Source: Moorena sp. SS36440bin_2
GTDB taxonomy: Bacteria; Cyanobacteriota; Cyanobacteriia; Cyanobacteriales; Coleofasciculaceae
Direction of reading: 5' to 3'
DNA length: 64,000 nt
Assembly: GCA_011524395.1 (NCBI GenBank)
Contig: WTKN01000217.1
Span: 35,349 to 99,348 of the forward strand
In this document: positions 50,593 to 60,932 of the stretch, one piece after another
Position numbering within the stretch: position 1 is the stretch's first letter
Layout: each line of letters opens with the position of its first letter
Notes under the pieces: model-generated
The model's database searches: none
What the model was told of the DNA's origin: nothing
What the model saw: the letters and a program-made list of their open reading frames with translations, nothing else
Position numbers and translations under genes: made by a program

Positions 50593-51547
50593 GGTGTTCC
50601 TTGCTCCGTCTAGGTAGAGGTAATACTTAGATACTGTAAATTAAATGCCTCTGATGCAATTTATGATGCAATTTATATGAGCAATTTTTTATATCAGTGA
50701 AATTTCGTGTAGTTCTAGTAGTCTTCACTGAAACTTCACCAAATCTTTACTGAAACTTCACAAAGTTTTTAGTCAATCTTTAAATAAGGAATCACCAAAG
50801 CCTGATGGGATCACTTTAATTTAAAACCTAATCCAACTTTGTTTCACGCCACTTTGGCGGCAATTTGCCTAATATGATTAAGAAAACATAATAGCATAGT
50901 TTTGGATATATGATTTAGTTTTTAACTAAAAAATTAGTTATAACTCTGACTAGTCATCATAATTACTAGTTTTTTTGCTCTAGTTTGATAGTTTAAAAAC
51001 TAGCTATTTTAAAAAATATATTTTTTTAAAAATTATTCAATTAACTATTAGTAATCTATAACAGAGTGTGAAACGCCCCCATTATAAATAGTCTTTAGGG
51101 TACTTAAGCTTTTTCAGGCAAATTTAGAGTGTCGATCGAGTTATACTACCAAGTCGCATTATTGATTTTACAATTAATCCTGGATTTACGAAAGGTTAAA
51201 TTTTTATAAACTTGTTTAGTATCAAGTTTGTTTTTGTTATTTTTTTAAATAAAAACTATACTAAATAGTAGTATAGCTAGCAACAACAGCACAAATAATC
51301 ACTGAATAAACCAAATTTAATCACAAAAAAAATATTAATTATTTAAAATAATGTAATTCGATATAGTCTAGTATAGGGTGTACATTAAGATCCCATAACT
51401 ATTAAGATGTGGGAAAAATTACTAGTAAGTAGATCATGTTATGTGAAGAGATCAAGTGATACCATAAAACAAACGCTCCTAGGTTCTACCACACGCTTTG
51501 CATCTACTCCGATCCTCAAGAGTCATTGTATAACCGGGAGGTAATCT
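50593..51547. other. A/T-rich gene-free stretch
   Basis: About 950 bp, very A/T-rich from 50640 to 51400, with no ORF or recognisable RNA. Iterated CTTCACTGAAACTTCACCAAA occurs near 50728-50765. It separates the PEP-CTERM gene from the kinase operon leader and should hold the promoters of both. Confidence 0.55.
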
Positions 51548-51661
51548 ATGACTTCTCAAGAAACCGGAGCTTCGAGCTATGCAAGGTGTGCTTTAGCACA
51601 GGGTGTCTATGGGGAGGTGAAACTGGTGAAACTAAGGTACTCTCAAAGAGATGATTTTTAG
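51548..51661 (+). CDS. Possible 37-residue leader ORF
   Basis: ATG at 51548 follows an ideal Shine-Dalgarno GGGAGG (51536-51541) with 6 nt spacing. The frame runs 37 codons (MTSQETGASSYARCALAQGV...) to TAG at 51659-51661, which is overlapped by a second AGGAGG. No family is recognised. It lies about 390 bp upstream of the binding-protein gene on the same strand and may be a regulatory leader peptide or an independent small protein. Support is from the ribosome-binding site only. Confidence 0.4.
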   Translation: MTSQETGASSYARCALAQGVYGEVKLVKLRYSQRDDF

Positions 51662-51871
51662 GAGGCAAAACCTACGAGGACAAGCAAAAGGCCTTGGGGT
51701 AAGACGAATACCTTTCCCTTTGTCCATCAGGCGAGTGTGTCATTCCCTCAAAGCATGCAACTCGCTCTAGCCCAACTGCACTAGGGTGTTCTGACATTAA
51801 GTTTTCCTGTATTGACTTCACCTAACCCAAGGAATTAGTAAGGCATCTACAGTTCAAGGGGATAACCGAAT

Positions 51872-51948
51872 CAGTGAATTTACCTATGGGCTTTTGTGTT
51901 GAGGTAGAGTGTCCTGCAGGAAATCGCTATTCTTAGGTAGATTCACTG
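51872..51948 (+). promoter_or_regulatory. Stem-loop in leader of binding-protein/kinase operon
   Basis: CAGTGAATTTACCTA (51872-51886) pairs with TAGGTAGATTCACTG (51934-51948) with one G-T position. The inner palindrome TCCTGCAGGA is at 51912-51921. It ends about 100 bp before the first gene. The structure is predicted by eye and no known riboswitch class is recognised. Confidence 0.45.
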
Positions 51949-52049
51949 AAAACTTTGCTAAGTTGGCTAAGGTAGCCATACTGACATGGCTAACCCTAGT
52001 ATCTACCTGTGAAGACATCGGTTCTAACTGTAATTGAGAGTAGGACACT

Positions 52050-52988
52050 ATGTTAACCAAGCTGTTAGGAAAAGTTATGCTCGTTGGTCTGCTCACTTCC
52101 GTAGTGAGCTGTAGTCAACCACCAGAACAATCAAACCCGAGCTTAGAGCCATCGAAAATTTCTGAAGACACTAAGGTTATTGTCTTAGGTGATATTTCAA
52201 AAAATCCAGCTAAAAAGATCCGCCGCTTCCAGCCCCTGGCAAATTACCTGGCTGACAAGTTGAGTCAGTTCGATATTAACACTGGCGAAGTAAAAATTGC
52301 CTCCGATTTTCCGACCATGATCAGCTGGCTCAAAGAAGGGGAGGTACACCTATACTTCGATAGCCTCTACCCAGCCATGAGGATTAATCAAGAGTCTGGT
52401 GCTCAACCAATTTTGCGCCGCTGGAAACGGGGTGATGGTGATTACCACACGATTATCTTTACTATGAAAGACCGAGGGATTAAATCCCTAGCTGACCTCA
52501 AGGGTAAGAAGGTCGCGTTTGATGATAGACAATCGACCTCTGGCTATATGTTACCTATGGCTTATCTGATTGAAGCAGGTTTGAAGCCTAAGGAAAAAGG
52601 ATCAACCAGTGATGTAGTGGCAGCTAATGAGGTGGGGTATATCTTCAGTGATGATGATGAAAATACTATCCAATGGGTTATTAGCTCAAAGGCAGACGCT
52701 GGTGCAGTAGATAACCAGACTTTCGCGCAAGTCCCTGAGGAGGTCCGGCAAGCCATGAATATTTTGGCTGAGACGGACAAAGTGCCTCGGCAAGTCGTGA
52801 TGGTTCCAGGCAATATGGATCCTGAGTTAAGGGCTCAGATCAAGAGTATCCTGACTACTATGCATAAAGACCCCAAGGGCAAAGAAGTGCTGACTAAGTT
52901 CCAGAAGACTGCTAAGTTTGATGAATTCCCAACTCTACAGGGGTTGGACAGGATGCAACAATTATACAACATTGTTGAGAATCGGTAA
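52050..52988 (+). CDS. PhnD-like periplasmic binding lipoprotein
   Basis: 312 residues. The lipoprotein signal ends VVSCSQ. The body matches phosphate/phosphonate binding proteins of the PhnD type: [72 protein letters not shown]. It ends 5 bp before a sensor kinase gene and no permease or ATPase is nearby, so it is more likely a ligand sensor that presents phosphonate or another oxyanion to the kinase than a transport component. The ligand is not known. Confidence 0.88.
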   Translation: MLTKLLGKVMLVGLLTSVVSCSQPPEQSNPSLEPSKISEDTKVIVLGDISKNPAKKIRRFQPLANYLADKLSQFDINTGEVKIASDFPTMISWLKEGEVHLYFDSLYPAMRINQESGAQPILRRWKRGDGDYHTIIFTMKDRGIKSLADLKGKKVAFDDRQSTSGYMLPMAYLIEAGLKPKEKGSTSDVVAANEVGYIFSDDDENTIQWVISSKADAGAVDNQTFAQVPEEVRQAMNILAETDKVPRQVVMVPGNMDPELRAQIKSILTTMHKDPKGKEVLTKFQKTAKFDEFPTLQGLDRMQQLYNIVENR

Positions 52989-52993
52989 ATTGC

Positions 52994-54991
52994 ATGGGCA
53001 GATTTAGCTGGAGACAATGGCCATTAGCCACTAAATTGACAATGACTATGACTAGCTTGGTCATTGTGGCAGTGGCTAGTGTCACCATGCTATCTCTGCA
53101 CCGTGAGCAACAAACCTTTCGTAAAGAACTCAAGCAACAGGCTGAACTATTGCTTAAGACTCTGATCTTAGTGACTGCTGATGCCCTCTACCTTGCAGAT
53201 GCTGATTCTTTGGAGCAGGTCATGGAGCAGTTGGGGGAGCAGGGGTTAGTGGAGGAGGGTTTCATCTACCAAAAAGATGGACGTATTGTAGCCGAAGCCA
53301 ATCCGGTAGACGGTCAGGTTTATAGTCTCGAGAGTCACCCTGTTGGCCAGGAGTTGCTAAGGAGCCATAATACAGTTGTTAGGTGGGAAAATAACCAACT
53401 TTTTGCTGGTAAGGCAGTGATTCTGGGGAATAAGAAAGTCGGAGCGATTAGTGTCGGACTGTCTACAGCTCCCCTGGATAATAAAATTGCTGCGGTACGC
53501 AATCAAGGTCTAGTGGTGGCAATAACAGCAGCCGCTGCCGGTACCCTGTTGGCACTGCTGCTGAGTCGGTCAATCACTGAACCATTGCAACAGATGACTG
53601 CTGCAACCAAGCGTTTGGCCGCTGGGAACTTGAACCAGACCATTACTGTTCACACCAAGGATGAGCTAGCAGTGTTGGCAGATTCCTTCAATAGCATGAC
53701 ATCCAAGCTGCGAAAAGTCATTGAAAGTTTGGAACAGCAAACCGCAGATCTGGGCCAAAGTGAAGGGAAAAATCGAGCCTTGCTTAATGCTATCCCAGAT
53801 TTAATGGTGCAGTTTAGTCACAATGGTACATTTCTAGAATATAAAATTGCAAGGAATCAGAACTCTTTTGGGTCTTTTGATCAAGTCTTGGGTAGAACGG
53901 TGTATGATGTATTACCACAAGAGATAGCTCAACTTTATATCCGCAATGTTCACCAAGCTTTGGAAACTGGGGAGATCCAAATCTTTGAACATGAGATGTT
54001 TATTAATGGCCAACGTAGCCATTTTGAAGCACGGATTGTGGTCAGTGGAGAAAAAGAAGTCCTGACCATTGTCCGGGATATTACGGAGAACAAGTTGGCT
54101 CAGATTGAGTTGCAACAGGCAAAAGAAGCCGCTGAAGAAGCCAACCATGCCAAGAGTGCGTTTATGGCTAGTATGAGCCATGAACTACGGACACCCCTTA
54201 ACGGTATTCTGGGCTTAAGTCAGTTGCTCTGGGAAGATGCCGAGGAATTAGGTTATGACGAGTTCGTCTCTGACCTAAAGGAGATTTGGAACTCTGGTAC
54301 GCACTTGCTCACACTGATCAGTGATGTTCTAGACATATCAAAGATTGAAGCGGGCAAGATGAACCTCTACTTAGAGAGCTTTGACGTTACCACCCTGATA
54401 GTGGAATTGGAAAGCCTTGCTAAGCCACTGATGCAGAAGAAGAACAATAGTCTAAAGATCAGCAGTGCTGAGTCTCTCGGGGCAATGGTGGCTGACCGGA
54501 CTAAGCTCAAGCAGGTTCTGTTAAACTTGCTAAGTAATGCTGCCAAATTCACTGAGACAGGCACGATTACTTTTAGCATTGTTCGTGAAGGAAGTAACCA
54601 TAGGAATGGCAAGAACGAACTGATCTTGGAGTTACCCCAATCTTATTCGAGATCCTCAAGTGCTTCCTACACCACAATCGATATTCCTACCTCCGCCAAT
54701 ACCTTAGCCAATCTCAAATCTGATCATTGGTTGATATTCTCGGTAACTGATACTGGCATTGGTATGACTCCAGAACAGCTTAACAAAGTATTTCAACCAT
54801 TTACCCAGGCAGATAATTCAACTACCAAAAAGTATGGTGGAACGGGTTTAGGTCTTTCCATCAGCCAACGCTTCTGCGACATGATGGGTTGTAAGATTAC
54901 GGTGGAAAGTGCGCTTGGTGTTGGCTCTACCTTTACAATTCGTTGTCCTGCTGTAGTAAATGACCCCAAATCAGACACACCTAAGGGCTAA
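52994..54991 (+). CDS. Sensor histidine kinase (TM-sensor-TM-HAMP-PAS-HisKA-HATPase)
   Basis: 665 residues. TM1 is at about 11-33 ([20 protein letters not shown]), followed by an extracytoplasmic sensor region, TM2 at about 172-194 ([20 protein letters not shown]) and a HAMP domain ([20 protein letters not shown]). A PAS-like domain is at about 255-375 ([28 protein letters not shown]). HisKA has [19 protein letters not shown] with the phosphoacceptor His. The ATPase domain has N box [10 protein letters not shown]1 DTGIGM, F box VFQPF and G2 [10 protein letters not shown]. There is no receiver domain, and the response regulator is not adjacent. It is cotranscribed with the PhnD-like protein. 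Confidence 0.94.
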   Translation: MGRFSWRQWPLATKLTMTMTSLVIVAVASVTMLSLHREQQTFRKELKQQAELLLKTLILVTADALYLADADSLEQVMEQLGEQGLVEEGFIYQKDGRIVAEANPVDGQVYSLESHPVGQELLRSHNTVVRWENNQLFAGKAVILGNKKVGAISVGLSTAPLDNKIAAVRNQGLVVAITAAAAGTLLALLLSRSITEPLQQMTAATKRLAAGNLNQTITVHTKDELAVLADSFNSMTSKLRKVIESLEQQTADLGQSEGKNRALLNAIPDLMVQFSHNGTFLEYKIARNQNSFGSFDQVLGRTVYDVLPQEIAQLYIRNVHQALETGEIQIFEHEMFINGQRSHFEARIVVSGEKEVLTIVRDITENKLAQIELQQAKEAAEEANHAKSAFMASMSHELRTPLNGILGLSQLLWEDAEELGYDEFVSDLKEIWNSGTHLLTLISDVLDISKIEAGKMNLYLESFDVTTLIVELESLAKPLMQKKNNSLKISSAESLGAMVADRTKLKQVLLNLLSNAAKFTETGTITFSIVREGSNHRNGKNELILELPQSYSRSSSASYTTIDIPTSANTLANLKSDHWLIFSVTDTGIGMTPEQLNKVFQPFTQADNSTTKKYGGTGLGLSISQRFCDMMGCKITVESALGVGSTFTIRCPAVVNDPKSDTPKG

Positions 54992-55039
54992 ATGGGTAAT
55001 GGGTAATGGGTTAAGTGAAGGCAAAAGGTAAAAGGTAAA

Positions 55040-55083
55040 GTTTTCACATTTGAGCTTTCACATTTGAGCTTTCACATTTGACA
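55040..55083. repeat. Tandem 15-mer, three copies
   Basis: TTTCACATTTGAGCT is repeated three times (the last incomplete) between the converging kinase and TldE-like genes. Just upstream are GGGTAAT and AAAGGTA iterations. Confidence 0.85.
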
Positions 55084-55143
55084 TGACACCCTTCTTAAGG
55101 CGCGCCTGTTTAATTCTTCATATTTCATGGTTCATGATTTGGC

Positions 55144-56496
55144 TCAAATGCTGTCAGTTATACTATCAAAGTTCAATGCCTTGACCCGAACTCCTGGAAC
55201 TACTATATTACCGTAGCGCTGTACTTTGCTTAGGGCATCGACTTCTTTCAACATTTGGGGCAGGCTTTGGTTAAAACGCAGGTTTTTAATCGGGTAGGCA
55301 ATCTGACCGTCTTCAATCCAAAATGTGCCATCACGGGTCATCCCTGTGACTTCTAGGGTTTTGGGATTGACATAGCGCACATACCAAGCACGGCTTACCA
55401 AAATACCTCGCTCTGTCTGGGCAATCAGGTCAGCTAGACTTTGGCTAGAACCGGACATGACAATGGGAAACAATAGTCCGCTTGGATCTTTGCCTTTCTG
55501 AGCTGCCCAATAGCGGCTATAGTAAAGAATTTGGGGAATACCGTCCTTAATCACCTCAGTGTAGCGATTACTCAACCCATCCCGAAAACAAGTGCCTAAT
55601 TGGAGTAGGGGATGAGCAGGGTCGCGTTGTACCTGGACTATCGGGCTAAACATTGGCTGACCCAAGCGGTTACCAGTGGGCTTACCACTTTGATCACTAT
55701 GGGACATAAAGGAACGTCCTTCATCCGCTGCCCGAGCATCCATATTCCAGATTACCCAAGACAGCAATTCCGCAAAGGCAGCACCATCAAATATCACTGG
55801 GTAGGTACCTGGATTGACCTTACGGGGGTGACGTGAGGCTAAGGCTCGTTCAACTAGACCTGTTATTGATGACTTTTCTAAAATCGGTAACTGTTCTATG
55901 GCAAAGGCGGTGCTATGACTCCAACTGGAACCATCGTCTATACGGGCTGTCACGCTACAATCTGCTTCTGTACCTTGGTCTAAGGCTCGTAACCCTTGGG
56001 AGTTCCCCACAACTCGTAAAAAGGCTTGAGTACTAAGCTTACCGGACCCTTCGACTCCTGCCTTACCAGTTAAGGTACATACTCCCTTGACTATTTCTCC
56101 CCGTGCCAAGGGGGAAAGGGTAGCGGTGGCTTCATCGAAGGCTGGGGTGCGTTGCTCATAATCCTGGGATTCGAGTAGGGGTACCCATTCAGGATCTTCT
56201 GGGGCAATGCGAGCCAGTTGTTCTGAACGTTTGATAGTTTGGGCAATTGCCTCTGGGTCTAGTTCTGTTGTGGTAGCAGAGGCACAACGCTTACCGAAAT
56301 AACTGGTAATGGTCAGTTGGCAGCGTTGGCGGCTGATATTCTGGGTAATCTGATTTTCCGAGAAGCGGCTCAGAAATTCGTCACCAAGGCTGAGACTGAC
56401 GAATACCCCTTCTGCTTGGGATTGGGCAATGACTGAATCAACTAGGGATAGGGCTTGATCTTTGCGATCGCATATCGGAGCAGCAGCTAGGGTCAT
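55144..56496 (-). CDS. TldD/PmbA family protein, TldE-like
   Basis: 450 residues. FLSRFSENQITQNISRQRCQ, AFLRVVGNSQGLRALDQGTE, PRKVNPGTYPVIFDGAAFAE, and the C-terminal SGSSQSLADLIAQTERGILV and TGMTRDGTFWIEDGQI are blocks of the family. No HExxxH zinc motif is present, so it corresponds to the non-catalytic TldE partner rather than TldD. The pair degrades unfolded peptides and matures some peptide antibiotics in other bacteria. The TldD partner is not in the window. Confidence 0.9.
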   Translation of the reverse strand: MTLAAAPICDRKDQALSLVDSVIAQSQAEGVFVSLSLGDEFLSRFSENQITQNISRQRCQLTITSYFGKRCASATTTELDPEAIAQTIKRSEQLARIAPEDPEWVPLLESQDYEQRTPAFDEATATLSPLARGEIVKGVCTLTGKAGVEGSGKLSTQAFLRVVGNSQGLRALDQGTEADCSVTARIDDGSSWSHSTAFAIEQLPILEKSSITGLVERALASRHPRKVNPGTYPVIFDGAAFAELLSWVIWNMDARAADEGRSFMSHSDQSGKPTGNRLGQPMFSPIVQVQRDPAHPLLQLGTCFRDGLSNRYTEVIKDGIPQILYYSRYWAAQKGKDPSGLLFPIVMSGSSQSLADLIAQTERGILVSRAWYVRYVNPKTLEVTGMTRDGTFWIEDGQIAYPIKNLRFNQSLPQMLKEVDALSKVQRYGNIVVPGVRVKALNFDSITDSI

Positions 56497-56540
56497 TTCC
56501 TGTGGGGATGGGCTTGATAAGCAGCTAATTATTCTATTGA

Positions 56541-57150
56541 CACTCCCCGGCCTGTTCGCGTAGCGTCGGGCAAAGCCCGAAAGGCGCGGGGATTCCTAGA
56601 TCAACGAGCCGCCTTAAACCGCCGAGTTCTAATCTTTGACGCCGCCAAAAACTAGACAGTACTTAACCAAAAACCCGTTTAAAACCAAGTTCCCAGTTAA
56701 TTAACGACAGACCCAGAGGGCAGTTCTCCTTAGGCGTTCGAGTACTTATTGGAAGTGCCTTAAAAAGTCGGTTACTTCCCGTTTCCTCAAGTTCCGGTGT
56801 GCCCCACCGTACTTTGCGGTGCGACCCGTGGCGAATTTAATTCACCTAGGTCAATCGCACCGTTTTTGTCTCAAAAAGTGTTCTTCTGGGTTCACACGCC
56901 AACAGTTAATTATTGACGATTGGGTTTTTAGCGATGCAGCGCGGTCTTGGGGGTTTCCCCCATGAGCGACTGCATCAAGAAAAGAGGACTTTCCCTACCC
57001 TCTAGGTATTACTACTTTATGATCAATAAGTTACGGGTCTCTCTCCCGGCTCAGTCAACGGTTTTTCAGCCTGTACCTACTTTAATCATAAATCATCGTC
57101 ATTGATGATTCCGGAAAAGCCGTCCTAGAAGGACGGGGCTTTAAACCCAG
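56541..57150 (-). mobile_element. Decayed IS200/IS605-type (tnpB family) element
   Basis: On the minus strand the sequence has both ends of a tnpB-type element but no intact ORF. One end is a GGGGATTCC...GGCCGGGGAGTGTCAA hairpin at 56541-56597. At the other end a GCCGTCC-TAGAA-GGACGGGGC hairpin lies at 57119-57139, followed by TTTAAACCC. Between them, about 56793-56840 reads VAPQSTVGHTGT in one minus frame, similar to the end of TnpB proteins as I recall. The remainder has multiple stops and frame changes. The right-end hairpin has acquired a GCGTAGCG-type insertion. About 610 bp, so most of tnpB is deleted. Confidence 0.55.
56931..56980. repeat. Dispersed hairpin element, fourth copy
   Basis: GCGATGCAGCGCGGTCTTG, GGGGTTTCCCCC, ATGAGCGACTGCATCAAGA. 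It has the same GATGCA/TGCATC ends as the elements at 19779 and 44639, in inverse orientation, and sits inside the decayed IS200/IS605-type element. Confidence 0.7.
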
Positions 57151-57217
57151 AATTTTTGGTAAAAAAATATTATCCTGTAGTATACCAAAAATGTCTCAGC
57201 ATATAGGAAAAGGGTGA

Positions 57218-58609
57218 ATGAAAACGATACCGCTGCTAGCTGCCACTATCATCAGTTTTGGTTTGACAAGTGTTGGTCAAGCTGAAGGTAAAGAGATTCC
57301 TGAGTATAAAGGAACCAAGCAGTTGATGGAAGGTCCATACTCCAATAACCTAGATGCGGCTTCATACTTTCAAGTTGGGGTAAAACTTTACGGACGTCGG
57401 GACTTTCCTGGGGCAGAGCGTGCTTTTCGTAAAGCCCTTGAGTTCGACCCCTATATGGCCATGGGACGTTATTTGTTGGCGAATACGTTTTTGCAGCAGG
57501 GTAAGAACCAGCTGGCATTGGAACAATACCAAATTGCTATTGCCCTTGACCCAACGTTGTCACAAGCTTATTACAACTTAGGCATTGCTTTTTACAAGGA
57601 AGGGGCACCCGATAGTGCGATCGCTGCTTATCGACAGGCGTTGTCTTTCAATCCTGAATCAGCCAATATTTATTATAACTTAGGCTTAGCCCTGGAATCT
57701 CAGGGTAATCAAGAAGAGGCGATCGAACACTACCAAGCCACCATTCGCCTAGACCCAGATTATGGCAAAGCTTACTATAACATGGGACTGATTTTAGTCG
57801 AGCAAGACCAGATTGGACCAGCAACTACTGCACTCAGACAAGCAGTTCGCACTCAACCTAAATTGGATAAAGCACACTACCAGTTGGGACTATTACTGGT
57901 GGAGCAAGGGGAAAAGTCAGCGGCAGAGGAATCCTTTAGGGAAGCAGTTAAGGTTGACCCTAACTTGGCTCCGGCTCAGTATCAATTAGCGGTAATTTTG
58001 TTTGAGAAAGGGGAGTTGGCGGAAGCGATTACTCGCTTTCGCTTGGTGACGGAACTGGAACCGGAAAATGTGGATGCTTACCGACAGCTAGGGGCCGCAC
58101 TGACAGCGAATGGTGAGTACGCCGAAGCAGTTACCACACTCAAATTAGCTGTGCAACTGGATCCTTACCACGCTTTGACCCACTACAACCTTGGTGTTGC
58201 TCTACAACAGCAAGAACAGTATGAGGAAGCCATGGCTGAATATCAGCAAGCTCTTAGCCTGTCTCCGGCATTAGCAGAAGGTCATTACAACTTGGGTGTA
58301 GTCTTAGAAAAGTCTCAACAGCGAGAGGAAGCTCTCTCTTCTTTGGTCAAAGCTAGAGAGTTATTCGCTTTTGCTGGTAATGAGGAGAAGGTAACGGAGG
58401 TTGATGAATACATCATGCAACTAGAACCAGAAGCTTCTTTGGTTAATACTCAAGAAACTCCTGAGGTAGACTCTCCTGGAATTCCACAGATGAAGTCTCC
58501 TGACATTCTGGAGGTAGAATCCCAAGAAACTCCTAAGGTAGAGTCCACTGAAACCGAAGAGATGGAACCGGAACCGTCTGAACCAGAAAGAGGGATTCCT
58601 AAGCTTTAG
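57218..58609 (+). CDS. Secreted TPR protein with acidic Pro-rich tail
   Basis: 463 residues. The signal peptide is KTIPLLAATIISFGLTSVGQ, AE. Residues about 48-385 hold nine to ten tandem tetratricopeptide repeats with consensus positions kept (YFQVGVKLYGRRDFPGAERA; YNLGLALESQGNQEEAIEHY). From about 408 there is a Pro/Glu/Ser tail with iterated ETPEVDSPG, DILEVESQ and ETPKVEST units. It probably organises a periplasmic or lumenal complex; the partner is unknown. Its stop codon overlaps the ktrA stop on the other strand by 4 bp (58606-58609). Confidence 0.9.
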   Translation: MKTIPLLAATIISFGLTSVGQAEGKEIPEYKGTKQLMEGPYSNNLDAASYFQVGVKLYGRRDFPGAERAFRKALEFDPYMAMGRYLLANTFLQQGKNQLALEQYQIAIALDPTLSQAYYNLGIAFYKEGAPDSAIAAYRQALSFNPESANIYYNLGLALESQGNQEEAIEHYQATIRLDPDYGKAYYNMGLILVEQDQIGPATTALRQAVRTQPKLDKAHYQLGLLLVEQGEKSAAEESFREAVKVDPNLAPAQYQLAVILFEKGELAEAITRFRLVTELEPENVDAYRQLGAALTANGEYAEAVTTLKLAVQLDPYHALTHYNLGVALQQQEQYEEAMAEYQQALSLSPALAEGHYNLGVVLEKSQQREEALSSLVKARELFAFAGNEEKVTEVDEYIMQLEPEASLVNTQETPEVDSPGIPQMKSPDILEVESQETPKVESTETEEMEPEPSEPERGIPKL

Positions 58610-59301
58610 ATGGGTAAACGGTCAATATCATGGTTGGAGCCAATGATAACCATAACCATATCTTTGTACAGAGGTTCATTAGGGTCAGGGTTAATCTCAA
58701 ATTCAGCATCTTCCTTGATAGCCAGGACAGTCAAACCATAGCGGTTGCGCAATTCCAGTTCCATAATGGTTTTGCCATCAAATTTTTCTGGCACTACGAC
58801 CTCAACAATACTGTGCTTAGAGTCTAGGTCAAACCATTCCAAAATAGATGGTTTGGTCAGGGAGCGTGCTAAAGCACAACCTGCATCATTCTCAGGAAAA
58901 ACTACATGATCGGCTCCTACCCGTTTTAACAGCTTACCATGAACTTCTGAGGAAGCTTTGGCAATGACGTAAGAAACTCCTGCTTCTTTTAAGTTGAGGG
59001 TGGTTATAATGCTTTCTTGTAAATAGTTACCGATGGCAATAATGACTGTGTCAAATTCAAAAATTCCAGCTTCTTTCAAGGCTAATGGTTCTTTTGAATC
59101 GAGCTGCACAGCATGGGAAGCTATTTTATCGGTTAACACTTGCGAAACTAGTTTTTCATCAATATCAGTACCCAGAACCTCATAGCCAAGTTGGTATAGT
59201 GTGGAACAGACAGCTCGACCAAAACGCCCTAATCCAATAACGGCAAACTGTTTATTCTCTTTGGGTAGGTTACGCAAGAATGTTAAAAATGATAGATTCA
59301 C
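58606..59301 (-). CDS. ktrA: Potassium uptake regulatory subunit KtrA (TrkA-N/C)
   Basis: 231 residues from a GTG at 59301, with AGGAGG 5 nt upstream. An RCK N-domain Rossmann fold (VIGLGRFGRAVCSTL) carries the nucleotide-binding acidic residue in VLGTDIDE. An RCK C-domain (VVPEKFDGKTIMELELRNRY) follows. It forms a cytoplasmic octameric ring that gates KtrB in response to ATP/ADP and related ligands. It lies 116 bp downstream of ktrB on the same strand, so the two are likely an operon. Confidence 0.94.
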   Translation of the reverse strand: MNLSFLTFLRNLPKENKQFAVIGLGRFGRAVCSTLYQLGYEVLGTDIDEKLVSQVLTDKIASHAVQLDSKEPLALKEAGIFEFDTVIIAIGNYLQESIITTLNLKEAGVSYVIAKASSEVHGKLLKRVGADHVVFPENDAGCALARSLTKPSILEWFDLDSKHSIVEVVVPEKFDGKTIMELELRNRYGLTVLAIKEDAEFEINPDPNEPLYKDMVMVIIGSNHDIDRLPI

Positions 59302-59417
59302 TTCGGCCTCCTGTGATAACTTATCTAGTAATTTTTTACTTATTGCTTGTTAATTTTTAAGTGTTAATTGACCTGTGCAATTAGCCATTACCAAGCCAGC
59401 ATACCTTTTCCATTGGA

Positions 59418-60752
59418 TTATCCCACAAGTAAGTTTTCTTCTGGATACTGAACTGAACTGGGACGGGGTTCTCCTAGTAGGGATGCCATGAGCAACAAAA
59501 CTCCAACCCGGCCAATGTACATTGTTCCAATTAAAACTAGCTTTGCCCAGGTAGAAACGTCTTGGGTAATGCCTGTGGAAAGACCGACAGTAGCAAAGGC
59601 TGAGACGACTTCAAATAAAATTTGAATAAAATCAAGGGTTGGCTCAGCTAGGGAAATTAAAAGTGTTGATAGAATTACTGTAGCGAATGATCCGACTAAA
59701 ACTCCAATGGCTTTTAAAATTAGCTCAGTTGGGACCTGACGCTTATATAGATAAACGTCTTCTTTTCCTTGTAAAATTGCTTTGGTAGAACTAACTAAAA
59801 CTCTTACTGTTGTAGTCTTGATGCCACCACCTGTTCCCCCTGGACTAGCTCCAAAAAACATCATGGTAATCGTAATAAATAACCCGGCTGTGGTCATTTG
59901 ACCAAGATCAATGGTGTTAAACCCTGCAGTTCTGGTGGTCACTGACTGAAACCAGGCTTGGATAAATTTGTCTGATAGTGTTGAAGAGCCTAGAGTGTTA
60001 TAATTATTAAACTCGATGAATAAAAATGCAATTGTTCCCACTATTAACAAAAAGATAGTGGTGCTAGTGACTACTTTAAAATTTAGAGAAAATTCTAAAT
60101 ACTGACGTCGTCTTAGAATGCGATCGCGCAACCAAAGATAAAACTCAAAAATTACCTGTTGACCAATGCCACCGCAGATAATTAGAGTTGTGATCACTAG
60201 ATTCAGGAGAAGAGATGACTGATAACTTGTCAAACTGTCTGGAAACAGACTAAATCCAGCATTATTCCAAGCACTGATGCTATGAAAAATGGCTAACCAG
60301 AGTCCCTGGTATAATCCATAATCGGGAACAAACACTAGTAAAAGTAGAAAAATCCCTGTGATTTCAAAAATTATTGCTGTGGCAATGATGGAACGAATTA
60401 ATGCTGCACTGTCTTGTAAACCTTGTCTATCTAAGGCTTGTTGAATGGCGATTTTCTGCTTCAATTTGAACTTGCGCCCCAGTAGTAAAATCAGAAATGT
60501 GTTGGTGGTCATATAGCCCAAACCGCCAATTTGGAATAGGGCAAGCACAATCAACTGTCCCCAAAAGGAAAAATAGGAGCCAGTATCGACAACCACTAGA
60601 CCAGTAACACAAACAGCAGAGGTTGAGGTGAATAGTGCCACCATGGGGTTAGTCCATGTGCCATCACTAGCAGCAAATGGCATCATTAGCAAAACAGTTC
60701 CGATGGCAATTACGGAAAGGAATCCAAGGCAAATGGTTCGGGGAATAGTCAT
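59418..60752 (-). CDS. ktrB: Potassium uptake membrane subunit KtrB (TrkH family)
   Basis: 444 residues. Four M1-P-M2 repeats with selectivity-filter glycines: TSTSAVCVTGL, HSISAWNNAGF, QSVTTRTAGFNT and VVSAFATVGLS. The intramembrane gating loop FFGASPGGTGGGIKTTT is present. It is the inner membrane K+ (Na+-dependent in cyanobacteria) channel-like subunit working with KtrA. In cyanobacteria this system supports salt and osmotic adaptation. It starts 180 bp from the divergent methyltransferase. Confidence 0.95.
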   Translation of the reverse strand: MTIPRTICLGFLSVIAIGTVLLMMPFAASDGTWTNPMVALFTSTSAVCVTGLVVVDTGSYFSFWGQLIVLALFQIGGLGYMTTNTFLILLLGRKFKLKQKIAIQQALDRQGLQDSAALIRSIIATAIIFEITGIFLLLLVFVPDYGLYQGLWLAIFHSISAWNNAGFSLFPDSLTSYQSSLLLNLVITTLIICGGIGQQVIFEFYLWLRDRILRRRQYLEFSLNFKVVTSTTIFLLIVGTIAFLFIEFNNYNTLGSSTLSDKFIQAWFQSVTTRTAGFNTIDLGQMTTAGLFITITMMFFGASPGGTGGGIKTTTVRVLVSSTKAILQGKEDVYLYKRQVPTELILKAIGVLVGSFATVILSTLLISLAEPTLDFIQILFEVVSAFATVGLSTGITQDVSTWAKLVLIGTMYIGRVGVLLLMASLLGEPRPSSVQYPEENLLVG

Positions 60753-60932
60753 GTCTCATTTGTTATGTGTCTTTGTGATTTGTCTTTGTCATTGTTTATT
60801 TGTGATTTACCATCTGTCAAGACCCTTTTCCCTTAGTAGCGGCTCACCCCGTGCGCCCGTCGAATTGGGTATGGTTTATGGAAGTCATAACCGCTATAGT
60901 TGGTGATACGGAACGATGCTACTGGACATAAT

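Noticed and set aside
51400..52049. Group II intron or known riboswitch in the kinase operon leader
   Set aside because: No domain V-like hairpin, boundary GUGYG or reverse transcriptase, and no riboswitch consensus that I can recognise.
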